From: Priapulus caudatus
Lineage: Eukaryota > Priapulida > Priapulimorpha > Priapulimorphida > Priapulidae
Assembly (NCBI RefSeq): GCF_000485595.1
Contig: NW_014577132.1
Coordinates: 142,726-202,351 of the forward strand
DNA length: 59,626 nucleotides
Direction: 5' to 3'
Shown here: in pieces, positions 12,361-23,605 of the stretch
Position numbering within the stretch: the stretch's first letter is position 1
Layout: the number at the start of each line of letters is the position of its first letter
Notes under the pieces: model-generated
Seen by the model: only the letters and a program-made list of their open reading frames with translations
Told to the model about the DNA's origin: nothing
Database searches by the model: none
Translations under genes and position numbers: made by a program

Positions 12361-13539
12361 CTGCACAAAAATGTCATGTTAAAAAACACTCGTCTGAGGG
12401 TAACATAAACACGAGGCCTGATAGAGAAACTTAAACCACAGCCTGTTGATCAGGCCTTCTCTCTTGTCCCATGTGGGGAGCCGGAGCGCGAACGGTTCAC
12501 CGGCTGCATTCCTGCGATACTATAGCAAGCAAAATACGGCATCACTAATAAATCCATTCACAGTAGAAACCTAACGTCACATCGACCACCTACGACACCG
12601 ATGCAACTAATCATATTGCAAAACCCGGACATGAGGGATCATGGAAAAAAAACAGTGATCGCATCTTCGGTTTCTCACACCGGGCGACGCAACTATGTAT
12701 TCCACGATCTGAAATGATCTATGGTTGATTCTTTGGTGATCGCCACCGAAAAGCCCCCGCCCCGATGACAGATTTGGGACCGACCCGAGGGGCTAGAAAA
12801 AATGTATATTGCCTAAGCAGACACAGCGATTTTGTGTGACAAGAATCTCAAGGGCAAGGCAAGATATAAAGGAGCTTCCTTTGATGTTAGAATGCGTAGT
12901 CAAGATCAAACAAGCGTTTTGCAGTAAGCACGGCAGTTAAGTGTATATACGCAGCCGCAGCGCTACTATGCGCATGGGACTGTTACATCGAGGGCATCAT
13001 CAATGGGGACACACGCGCAAAAAACACAAGCTGCTGCATATTTGGGCATAATGACAAGACCTACCACGACCAGCGGGCTCTGAAAACAAGCTTCACAGCT
13101 TGGTATTAATGTCTTAGTCTATATGTGAAAAAACGTGACCGCGTCTTTAGCCATAATATGTCCTTATAGTATCAGTACAGGAGGTGTAATGAGGCACGAT
13201 TAGGGCTAAAAAATAAACACGAGGAATAAAAGCGTGGTTGCTCACATATGGTCAGGCGAAACTACTTTTTTTGCACCAATGTTCTCGGCACCACATGCTA
13301 CAGACCTTTATAACAATATCACGCGATGACGACAGACCCGATACGCCCACACATATCCAGTACATTCGTTCGATAAAAACGCTCCCAGCAATTGGCTTCA
13401 CGTGAAACAGAGTAAGGTTATTGACTTGATAAAACAAGATGCTAAGATAAAAGCACGAGTAAAATAAGTGGAACGCAGGCGATTTGCATCGTGTTATACA
13501 CACGATAGCATCCCGGTAGCGGACGAACCGCGATGCGAC
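12361..13539. other. Unique noncoding DNA
   Basis: No exon recognised. A TATA-like AGATATAAAGG lies at about 12862. Confidence 0.5.
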
Positions 13540-13683
13540 TAGCTCTAGAACTATATAGCCCTTCGTTCTGCCACAGGCTGAGCACTGCTTCGATGCTGCA
13601 CTGCTGCTGCACTGCTGCTGCACTGCTTCGCTCGCTATGCCGCTTCGCCTGTGGCAGAACGAAGGGCTATAGTTCTAGAGCTA
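13540..13683. repeat. Foldback repeat with a CTG-rich loop
   Basis: Left arm 13540-13578 and right arm 13647-13683 pair over about 37 bp, differing by one TA insertion. The loop holds GCTGCTGCACT repeats. Confidence 0.88.
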
Positions 13684-13739
13684 CAATGCGTGATGCAGTA
13701 TCACCGCCTATGGTATCACTCACTGCTTGTCATCCGCGA

Positions 13740-14205
13740 ATGTGAGTGCGAACAGAGTAGCACGGTAGCAGTGGAGCAGGGGATTAAAGAAGCACAGCAG
13801 CAGCATATGTCTCTACTATTCTTCCACTACGCTACCACAATGATTCTACATATGCTGCTTTTATAAGCAGCATATGTAGAATCATTGTGGTATCGTAACC
13901 GAGTAGCACAGTAGGTGAGTATCATGGTAGCATAGTAGAAAAGTATTATTGTAGCGGTGTAGCAGAACAGTAAAGTAATAGAATAGCAGGGTGGGGTATT
14001 ATTTGGGTACCAGGGTAGCAAAGCACAGTAACGGATTATCCGGGTATTATTATATACTATATAAATAGCGGGGTAGCATAGTTGCATGAGGTAGCATAGG
14101 GTAGCAGCATGACAGAGTATCGGGGTAGAAAAGTAACAGTTTAGCATAGTAGCAGTGAAGTAGAGATGCAGGGAATCAGGGGAGCATAGCAGCACGGTAT
14201 CAGGG
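13740..14205. repeat. Degenerate GTAGCA-type minisatellite
   Basis: About 450 bp of loosely repeated GTAGCA, AGTAGCAG and GGTAGCAT motifs without a fixed period, interrupted by the hairpin at 13833-13892. It explains the long open frame seen on the minus strand here. Confidence 0.65.
13833..13892. repeat. Perfect 28-bp hairpin with 4-nt loop
   Basis: Arms 13833-13860 and 13865-13892 pair exactly around TTAT. The arms contain CATATGCTGC, and a related CAGCATATG occurs just upstream at 13802. Confidence 0.92.
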
Positions 14206-17200
14206 TTAAACGGTTATCAGCAACAAAATCATGTACAAACAACTTATTACAACTTCAAGTGCAGCTTCGAATTCACCGCAGTAGCCGGCGAAACTACCCA
14301 TTACACGCTACATGCCATACCACACAATTAGTTCAAGGAAATCTTTGGACATAGATTCATGTCCCCGAGGACATTCTTTCATAACAAGTCTGAATAATAT
14401 TCCACCCACCCGAACACGAACGCACTATAAACTAACATTAAACATGCCTTAAGCAAACACACCCAACTTTAATAAAACGGAGGTAAAACTAATTATTAGT
14501 CTTATCAATTCGTGAGCGGCGGATACCAAAGGCACGTGTTAGATTATCGCATTAAAACGCACACATTACCAATGCGAGGAACAACCCAAAGCACAAGCTC
14601 ATGCCCCAGGCACAGTGCGTATACGTGCACACACCAGTTGAAGAAAACACCGCAATTAAATGGTCCATGTTTCACAACCCCTCCTTCGGGGCATGTATAA
14701 CTTAAAAATTTCAGGTACTACTTTTTTTTAGTACTCTCTTTACTACGCTTTAGTACTACTAGTATTTAGTTAGGGAAAATACATCGACGCGTCAATCACG
14801 TTACACTGTTACACAGTACATGCTGAACACGCAACAGTGACCACATTTTTATAAAACAGTGTTTATAAAATCGGACGTGGACCAATTGTGATGATAAATA
14901 TCGTCAATTATATCTACGTTCGACTTTTACAGTGACATGGATATACCGACTCAGATGGACCTTGCAGATTTACACAAGAATGCTAGTTTACAGAATTACA
15001 TACGCTGCGCATTGTGAGAAATCTAGAAATCACGAGTATCTGGTTCACGCATCAATTGCAACCCCGACGGGGAACCCGGTCCAATAACAGAACGATCTTG
15101 ACACATAGTTCTTTATATAAGCACGCGGAGGCTGACAAGTGTTAACACGGCCAGAGATCTATATCATCGAGCTGACCGCGCCCTCCCGTGTCCTCGTTCG
15201 CGGGAAACGATACCCAAGGGTATCCTTTCTCTGCTTATTTTTCATTCAAAACTAACCGGCGCTTAGCGAGACAACGCGCAGCCCGAAGAAAAACACTTTG
15301 CAGCGCAGGAAAAACACTAGCAGCAGACAGACGCTCACACACACACGTCTGCGCGCTGGGTGTCGCCTGCGCGGTGACGGCTCTGTGAGGCGGCGTCATG
15401 AGGATTAATCGTCATCGTCGTCGTGTCCGTGCGACGACCACCTGCCCCGTCTCCTGTTTATTTTGACTCGTCATGCGACGCCTCGGACGAATCCTGTTCA
15501 ACACGGCCACTTGACAGTCGGAGGTGTTAAAATGTCCCGGGTTGTATCCCCTTTTGGTTTGGTAAGCATATGCAGGCGCCCTTTGCTCCCACTTGATCCT
15601 TTCCCACAGCGAGTGCGCGCCTTCGCTGGCAGCTAAAGGCGCGGGCCTGGTGTCTCTGTTTGGGTAACTTCACCGCGGCATGTTTATTTGAGAATCCATT
15701 AATACCGCAAATACTATGAGAGCAGCTTACAAGTGAGATGGGGAACAGAAACAGAGCGCGGGCAGAGCCGCGGGCAAAAGCGCCCGGACAAGTTTCGAAA
15801 AGTTTCGGGAAACAAACCATGGAGAGTGGGGACTGGGGAGTATCAACACCCACTGTTTCCTACCAGTGTCCCACTTGTTTCCCACTGTTGCCTCCGTATA
15901 CGGTGGAAGCGTCTGTCTGCACGGGGTGTCTATGATGACCCAAATACTTTCAGAGATGCGCGTAAACCGCAGCGCTGAATTTACGAAAAAGAACCGTAAA
16001 TAGCCACAATTTACGACACCACGAGCCATGAATCGGCACATTATCTTGACACTAACTAAGGTGATTTGAGTAATTATAGCTAATTTAGGAAGGAATTACT
16101 AGTATTTTGCTTTATACGGCAATAAGCCATCAATTATCGCTGTAAAGGCAATCCAAATGTACAATTGTAGCTTTCATGTATTTCACGGCAGGTAGACCAT
16201 ATTTTCAGGCATTTTATTTTGAACCATTAATAGCAAGGCCATACACGAGACTGGCTCCAAAGCTCCCTCCACGTAACCAACTCCACGGGCGCTTCATTCG
16301 CAACAAATTATGAAGTCAGTCTAGCCTTGCATCACATAATGCTATCCAACAGAAATCTGGGAAGTAGTTGTGGAAAGATAGAATCCATTTACAAACCAAA
16401 ACATAGAGAAGATTTTAATATCAACCATGTATGTGTTGTATAAAGATATCAGTGGCGTTTACAGTCTGGCCAGCATTACACATATGCTGTGATTATTAGG
16501 TTTGTGTGCACGCGACGTAACTAAATGACAAACACGAAATAGCCGTACATACTTGTTCAGACAAGTACGTAGATATTTTCATAAATACTGATACCAAACG
16601 AAATCTCGAACACGAAAAATATGTAATGCATCTCGAACCTGTACACTATACAATAACAATGCCCACGCTCACAAAACGATCACACGAGATCGTGTGTCAC
16701 GCAAAATCGTGTGTCGCGTGTTTAGTGTGTGTCACGCAAAGCCTCGCCAGTACCATCGCACACAAAACACCGACAACACACGTGTTAGAAGGAATCCCGC
16801 ACTCATTTCACCTTAACGGCGAGTAGATGGAGTGATCACTTACACTTGCCGCGCGAGTTTCGAGTGAAACGAGTCGCTGACAACGTCCAAGGTTAATCAT
16901 CCGTCCTCTAAAAGTATCCGCATCGGCAACTAGAGAGCCCTGCGTGCTGCAGCAGCGTATATGCTACAGCGGGAGGATGCTGCTGCAGGCTGCCTCGCAG
17001 CACGCTCGGCGTTCTAGAAATGCTATTACCATCGATCACGGCTACTAATTCGACATCTCCACCCAGCGCTTTACGACAGGTAATTGGCTTCGGTGTTCAC
17101 ACGGCGCGCAGCTTCGGTTCCTCCTCATCGAATAAAATCACGCACTAAATGGGGGGCGCTGCAGAATTCGGCGCGCGGGATCTCCCTGCATGGAGGCATT

Positions 17201-17215
17201 GCAGACGCTGCCGAT
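14206..17215. other. Unique noncoding DNA
   Basis: Includes AGTACTACTTT-type short repeats at about 14715-14765 and an imperfect inverted pair GCGTGCTGC and GCAGCACGC at about 16941 and 16996 that could fold. No supported gene. Confidence 0.5.
15112..15119 (+). promoter_or_regulatory. TATA-like site before a GC-rich stretch
   Basis: TTATATAAGCACGCGG precedes the locally GC-rich 15120-15480 region. No gene was assigned. Confidence 0.2.
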
Positions 17216-17219
17216 GTGA

Positions 17220-17369
17220 TGTGTAGTATATATTTATACAATATATAGTATTATAGTATAATATTATATTATTTATTTGATATATTGATTATACATATAT
17301 TATATATATATTATATATACGTAAACATATATAGTATATATATTTATATATATATATTTGTGTCGTGTG

Positions 17370-17400
<31 letters not shown>

Positions 17401-17465
17401 CATGTTTGTGTGTGTGCGTGCGCGTGCATGTTTGTGTGTGCGTGCGTGCGTGCGTGTGTGTGAGT
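17220..17465. repeat. AT-rich tract followed by (TG)n and (TGCG)n
   Basis: An ATATAT-rich stretch to about 17360, then TG and TGCG repeats to about 17465. Confidence 0.88.
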
Positions 17466-20297
17466 CTGTGCCTAAGTTTACGCAAGTGCGCGTGCATCGA
17501 ATGGATTTGGATCGCTTATTTATAATTGGTTTCACAGGCTTAGTGAGAGAGTGTGTGGCAACCCTTCTTATAGCACCGGGAAGACGAACCTGTTGCTTTT
17601 TGCAGGGATCAAAAAGTGATGCAAAATAACTGGCTTTAATTACAGATGAAAATGATCGTTAGAGTGTGATCCCCCTTATCAGATCATACCGCGTGCATGA
17701 ACGTGTATATCTGCTCGCAATAGATGTAGCTGCTTAGGTTTGGAGCGGTATTTAAGAGATATTCTCTTTGCTTCGCGTAATTCTATGGTTAATTAAACGT
17801 CATCGAATGCTCACATGTACATGTATAGCCGGTGGTCTTTACCCCTGCATCCATACCGGTGGGTACTATTCCCTATCATGCAGCTTCCGTGCAGCACACG
17901 GCAAGTATGACCATATCCCACCACGTGGCAGCTGTTAGGGTCAGCGTGCAAACAAAAACACGCCTTATAATCCTGTTAGGATTAAACAATCAATCAACAC
18001 AACATCATAAATGATGCAGGCACTCGGTCAATTCTATAATTAATAGGCGGGTCTGCACGGGGCATCATCATTTCGGAGGCGTCCAGCTATGATCTGACTC
18101 TCCTAATTTGCTGACCGCGCTGCCGGCCATCTGTCTGGGTGGTCAGTGCGGCATTAGCTTAGCCATTCCCCTTTCACTAAACTCGGGGGCCATATATACG
18201 TGGTCAGCAGACAAACAGCATCCGGTTTCACGGCGAAGGACGTGAGATATCCAACCTGCTTTCAGGCGTTTATTGGTAGTCGACAGAAGTGGCCCTACAT
18301 CAACCCACTTTTGTTTTTGTTAGAGCGTAGGTGGTCATCACGCCCGGAGAGGGAGTCGGCGTTGGTTTAGCAGCTTTTAGCTAAATTTAAGCGCAGAGTT
18401 GCTGCACAATCACTTTCAGATGCTTTCTCTGCTGGGGATGCCATGTGAGCTGGGCTGGCATGTGCCACAAATTGGCGCCACATTCGGTTGGAAGCCGGGC
18501 AGGGCGAGATCAAAGGCGCGTTAGGCTGGTGAGCTGACAAGCGTGCAAATGTCCAGCACATGTGTGCGGCCCGAAGTCCCCCGTTCGACAGCTCGCCGAA
18601 TCATCCTTTATCCGACGCAAGTCTCCTCCCTTCAAGCAGCTTCCCCGCGCCGACTACGGTGGTCACTTTTGCAAACATCACTCACGACGCGAAAGTCACA
18701 ACATAAATGAATCTTCAAGGCGCGCGTGAGATTCGGAGCGATGTCCGCGACCACGAGAGACGAGGCAGTGAGATGACAGTAGTACTTCCGGGCATCGCCA
18801 ACAGCTGCCCTGCGTGGTTCGCCATCGCCGTAGAATCTTCTTCTAATGATACTGTTACTGCCCCGTCTCGTGCGCTGAAGAGGAGCGCCAGATAGCATTC
18901 CAATACTAACAAACAAATACACCAAAAAATGCGCGTCAACATGGCGAAACATCTGAAAGGAAAACAACATGGCCCCACGACGAATCTGGTTGGAATCAGC
19001 CGGAGACGTAGAACAGATTCGCACTGCTATTTTTGCTGCGCGCTTAGCCATTTTTTTCATTACGCTGCAGCGCGCAGACAGCTTACACAGATTCCTCGCA
19101 GCTTTCGGACATGAGAAGTAAGATGTAACGACAATCAACCGGGACAAGCCGACGCACATGCACCGCTGCGCCAGTTCCGTGAAAACTGACAGCGTACGCC
19201 AAGTGTATAGTAATCATCCGAACTTTCAATGTCAACGGGTTTAACAGTATACACACTCGTACATGCTAGATAGCTGTAGTACAAACTCAATACTTCGTCA
19301 GGGATGCCGAACTTACTCGGCAGTCAAGGTCTAGTTTAGAGCCAAAACACCGTTCACGGAAAGTTCTCAACAATTTTATACTCGCAAAACTTTCTTTATC
19401 CTCATTATCTGAACAAAGGTTGCTATGAAAGAAGTCAGAAAAACATACCTGAGCGACAACCAATCCAACAGAGACACCAAAATACACAAATGAAACCGAT
19501 ATTAGTCACTTCAAATCGAGTCTACGCTTAGCATGTGGCATAATCCGGCGCACTTGCGTAGACAGTGCAAGCACGAGTACAACAGCAGCCACACTAGTGC
19601 TCAACCCACTCACAAGCAGCGCGTGTGATATGGCCAAGCATCCTGCCTCGGCTGCTGCTGTTGCTGTTGCTGCTGCTGCTAGCTGCTCACCTGCCCACCA
19701 CCAATCTGGTATCAGCAGCTCCGCTCATGCATACCTGGTCTGAACGCTAATTAAAATTCAACTGTAGCCGGTTAATATTTAATGCGAATAATCACTGTCA
19801 GATGGCAGCACGGCGTTTGATCTACCGCGTGTTTGAATAGGAAGCGGTTAATGCGTAGTGTATTTACCACATGATTGTCATGTTTCTGACATTTTCATAG
19901 CTGTGACAACGTAAGGCTAGTGGCACATGTAAATGAAGTGGATCTATAGTTTTTTTGATTCAGCATACATCAGTTTTCCGTAACGCGTGTCCGGAAATAA
20001 ATTTAAGTAATCGAATTGCCCGCATCACTCTAAATCACACGCGTAATTAGGCTCATATGCCACACAAACAGTTTCCTGTACAGGGGACTTAATAAACACA
20101 TGCAGTTTAAATCTTAATTCGTAGAAGAACAAGTAGTACTTCAAATAACCTAGCCAAATCCTCTTGTAATATACACGGCCTAGTGTTTTCGAAGACGTTT
20201 CTTCAATCTAAACACACTTGATCCCCTCTCACAACCTCTTCTGCAACATTTAGCATTTCCCACTATCTAAATTCTCCAATCATTTGACACTAAACAT

Positions 20298-20298
<1 letters not shown>
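17466..20298. other. Mostly unique noncoding DNA
   Basis: Holds the weak exon candidate at 19317-19422 and a CTG-rich run at about 19653-19680. Open frames near 18.6-19.2 kb occur on both strands without support. Confidence 0.5.
19317..19422 (-). CDS. Possible internal exon, unassigned
   Basis: The acceptor CTTCTTTCATAG and the donor CCGA|gtaagt are both strong and bound a 106-nt open stretch. It reads NLCSDNEDKESFASIKLLRT and so on, entering in phase 2 and leaving in phase 0. No partner exon or homology is known to me, so chance splice-site pairing is a real alternative. Confidence 0.25.

Positions 20299-20367
<69 letters not shown>
20299..20367. repeat. (GT)n microsatellite
   Basis: An uninterrupted GT run of about 34 units. 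Confidence 0.97.
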
Positions 20368-20371
<4 letters not shown>

Positions 20372-20394
20372 CGTGTGTAAGTGCTTGCGTGTGT

Positions 20395-20657
20395 GTGGAA
20401 CATCTGCGGGTGTCTGTGGGAAGTGTGCCTTCATCTTCCGAGTCGTCGAATCGTCGGATGTGCTGAACACGGAAAACAACTTTCTCCTCTCGTAAATTTC
20501 GCTTTCCGAATTTTTGCATGTTGATGTGCATCGCCACATAGCCTCTGGGGATCTCGTGCGCGCCCACGCTCTTTGTAAACAGAGCGCCGCTTACTCGCCT
20601 AACGATTTCGACGTGTCCGTACAGAAACACCGATCGCGTTTCAGTCGTTTGCGTCAC
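20395..20657 (-). other. Open, protein-like stretch next to a (GT)n tract
   Basis: The minus frame reads through SVFLYGHVEIVRRVSGALFT and KVVFRVQHIRRFDDSEDEG before entering the CA repeat. An internal GCGA|gtaagc site could be a donor. No acceptor or homology was seen. Listed only because it is not low-complexity. Confidence 0.15.
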
Positions 20658-21419
20658 GGCTTACAACACTAAACATCTTTAGCGTTTTTAAACCGCTTGA
20701 ATTCGAGTAACTTCTCCCCGAAACAATAGCGCACTGAAACGATCAACGTTGTCGACGTAAACGCGCGCGACGGAGGTTTATGTGAATATGGACTTTTCTT
20801 GTCACGAACCTTGCCTCGCGTATAGTAACTATACGGAAAGCCAATAACTCATCACGATGTATCTTCCGCGGTGTGGAACAATATGTTGAAACCTGTGCGA
20901 AAGCGGCGCCTGCCTCGCATCGTAAAAACAACGCGTGCTGGCAGATTTATTCGTTCTCGTTTCGCTGCGACACAGCTGGAGAGGCGAGCTTGCGGATGCA
21001 CGGCTTAACAAATCGTTTCTTACGCCAAATATCGACTAGTATAACCATATATACCAAGTCTTCGACAGTACCAGCTTAGAGGTGTCCATGACAAATAAAT
21101 TAGTTGTTCCCTATCGAAAACGAGCGTCGTGTCTCTTTGAAGCAGACGTGATAGCATATCGGCTTTGAAACAAATGCATTAAAAGACTACTAACAAAAAA
21201 CCTACTTGAATTTCGATTCCGCGTTAAAACAAGCGCAAGACCAGCAGCAGCATTCAGTTACTGCCCCCTCGACCCGGACCCGTTACCTCTATGATAACCT
21301 GCTGCTGCCGGTGTTACTGCTGACAGAGGCGGGAGGAGTAAGGCGGGAGTCGGGCGGCCTGGAGTCTGGATAGCCATGTGTTCGCGCCATTATACTCCCA
21401 CGCACGAGCAATAACTCAG

Positions 21420-21680
21420 CCGCCGCTACTCGCTAATGATGTCATCGACACATTAGTCATGACCACAATATTTTTAATAGAATTGCAGGTGCGCGGCGGC
21501 AAAGACCACGACAGCTTCGCGGCGAGAGCATTTTAATTATCCGAATGCATATTTGTAAGACGCACTCGCACGTGATTGCTCTCGGCGTCATTAAAATATC
21601 ATGCAATTTCAATTTGTGCTAAATTATTCAATGGAGATTAATGCAATTACCGGACAAGTATTCTTTGGTTTTCTGCGTTT
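21420..21680. promoter_or_regulatory. Possible regulatory element
   Basis: Unique DNA with TAATGATGTCATCG, TTTTAATTATCC, ATGCATAT and ATGCAATTACC close together. There is no direct proof of function. Confidence 0.18.
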
Positions 21681-22454
21681 ATAATTGTAACGTTAACAAC
21701 TGACCCAGTTGTTTCCGTGTATCCCCGTGACGGTAATAATGGTCCCCGCTCTCCCGGCAGCCGATGTAACGGCACCGAACCTCTCAGCTCAGGCCTTCCA
21801 GTTTACTTCCCGATTTATCTAACGTCTGTTTGATACATCGGGAAGTAATGTGTTCTTATGTCCCGTATGTTGTGATCTTACATCACTACTGCATTATTGC
21901 TCCGTCGCCTTCCAGTCGCATGGTGGTAGATAAGGGCAGCTATACGTGAGAGCCGGTCACAGGCCCGCCAAATCCTGAGACTTTCGCTGTGACGAGATTA
22001 CAAGCCTTTCAGGGGCTCAGCCGCAGGAATGCCAAGCTGGCTGACCGGCAGGGTCAGTCATCGCATGTGGCCCGAGAGCAGCTTGATTAATGTCCAGAGG
22101 TTAGCACCCGGGAGAGACAATAGTGAAGTGTACACAGCGCGATGTCCGACCGTGTATACCTTGCCCGTGTTTCACTTAACACATTCACGCGAGTGCGCAT
22201 GCCTGTGACAGGAGGCCCCCCGGAGCCGTGTGCACCTTGCCGGCCATAAATCAGGGGAACACCAGTTGCACAATAGATAATGAATGAATAGATAGTTGAA
22301 GGTGCGCCTCTGTGGTAGTAGTCGCTACAGGCCTGCCTTATTGATCCTTACCTGTTTATCACGCAGTTTTGCAACACTTTCACTGCAGTTCGTAACTGCC
22401 ACGCTACGTGATACGTACACGTATGCGTACGTACGATACGAACACGTAGCTTAG

Positions 22455-22575
22455 CTGTATATGTGACTACACGTGACAGGTAACATATACAGGTAGCTAC
22501 ATAGGTAACTACACGGGTAATATATACAGGTAGCTACACAGGTAACACATACAGGTAGCTACACATGTAAGCTAA
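22455..22575. repeat. Short minisatellite
   Basis: Four imperfect copies of a GGTAACATATACAGGTAGCT type unit, directly upstream of the SINE head. Confidence 0.75.
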
Positions 22576-22609
22576 GGTGACTACAGCGCTAACCATCGAG
22601 GCAGTCAGC

Positions 22610-23095
22610 GACGGACGAGTGAAAGGCCGATCGAGCTGAGTGAAAGTTGCAGAGCACGAAATCTGAATGCTGCGAGTTCAAACCCCGGTCGGGGCAGTGA
22701 ATTTTCTCAAGGTGTAGAAACCTGGCTCTCAACATTGGAGACTGTGAATCTCCCGTGGCTCGGAAGACCACGTAAAATGGCGGTCCCGTCTCCAGAAATA
22801 CTAACCAATGGGGACGTAAAAAAACCACTGAGGGCGCAAAAAGAACTCTGGCTGTGACCACCCTCAATGCCATTTGGCTAAAAGGCTGACTACCTGAACT
22901 GACTGCTGAAGAATAATAATAAGATTAAGAAATAATAAGAAGAAGGAATAAGAAGAAGAAGGAATAAGAAGGAAGAAGGAATAAGAAAAAAAAAGGAATA
23001 GGAATAAGAAATAAGAAGAAGGAATAAGAAATAAAAAAGAAGAAAGAATAAGAAATAAGAATAAGGAGTAAGGAATCAGAAGAATAAGAATAAAT
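22610..23095 (+). mobile_element. tRNA-derived SINE with A-rich tail
   Basis: A tRNA-like head carries a B-box-like GAGTTCAAACC at about 22675-22686 followed by CCCCGGTCGGGGC, and a weak A-box match upstream. A non-tRNA body continues to about 22905, then a long AAGAA/AATAAG tail runs to about 23095. The 5' boundary is approximate. The tail creates spurious open frames on the minus strand. Confidence 0.7.
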
Positions 23096-23379
23096 TCCCC
23101 GCACATTCCAAAGAAAGAATCAGTGCCTTGTGAAATACAAGAGAGGGACCCCAAGATACAAGATACAAGAGCAAAAGAACATCATCATGCGACAACATCA
23201 GCGCCACTAGGCATCGGACAACAGGAGTCTTTGACCAGCAGCTGGAGCGTTGATAGATGGATAGATAGCACTACGACCCTGTTTTGGTAGCTGCTCACCT
23301 TCTTGCTAGTCAATCCTAGTTAGGAGCCCATTTAGTATTGTTAGTCTTGGTATAGGCTCTGGGTTAAGGTCAGGTTTAG

Positions 23380-23412
23380 GAAATATAGGGTTAGGGTTAG
23401 GGTTTAGGGTTA
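23380..23412 (+). repeat. Short interstitial TTAGGG tract
   Basis: AGGGTTAGGGTTAGGG with one TTTAGGG variant, next to the trinucleotide array. No inverted ends are visible around it, unlike the foldback family. Confidence 0.8.
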
Positions 23413-23414
23413 AC

Positions 23415-23605
23415 ATGATGATGAACATGATGATGACGATGATGATGATGATGACGATAATGATGTTGCTGCTGCTGCTGAGAATGATGATAATAATGAT
23501 GATGTTGCTGCTGCTGCTGAGAATGATGATAATAATGATGACGATGCTGTTGCTGCTGCTGCTGAGAATGATAATGATGATGATAATGATGACGATGGCG
23601 ACGCT
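23415..23605. repeat. GAT/GAC/GCT trinucleotide array
   Basis: ATGATGATG runs alternate with TTGCTGCTGCTGCTGAGA blocks (three copies). Pseudo-proteins of methionine or histidine/glutamine arise from this. Confidence 0.92.

Noticed and set aside
18632-19159. 175-codon minus-strand open frame
   Set aside because: Composition is arbitrary, other frames are open as well, and no domain or splice support was seen.
22675-22700. Functional tRNA gene
   Set aside because: Only the B box and T-arm-like part are good; no complete cloverleaf or anticodon arm, and it is followed by a SINE body and A-rich tail.
23380-23412. Fourth member of the TTAGGG foldback family
   Set aside because: A telomere-type tract is present, but there are no inverted termini or target duplication around it.
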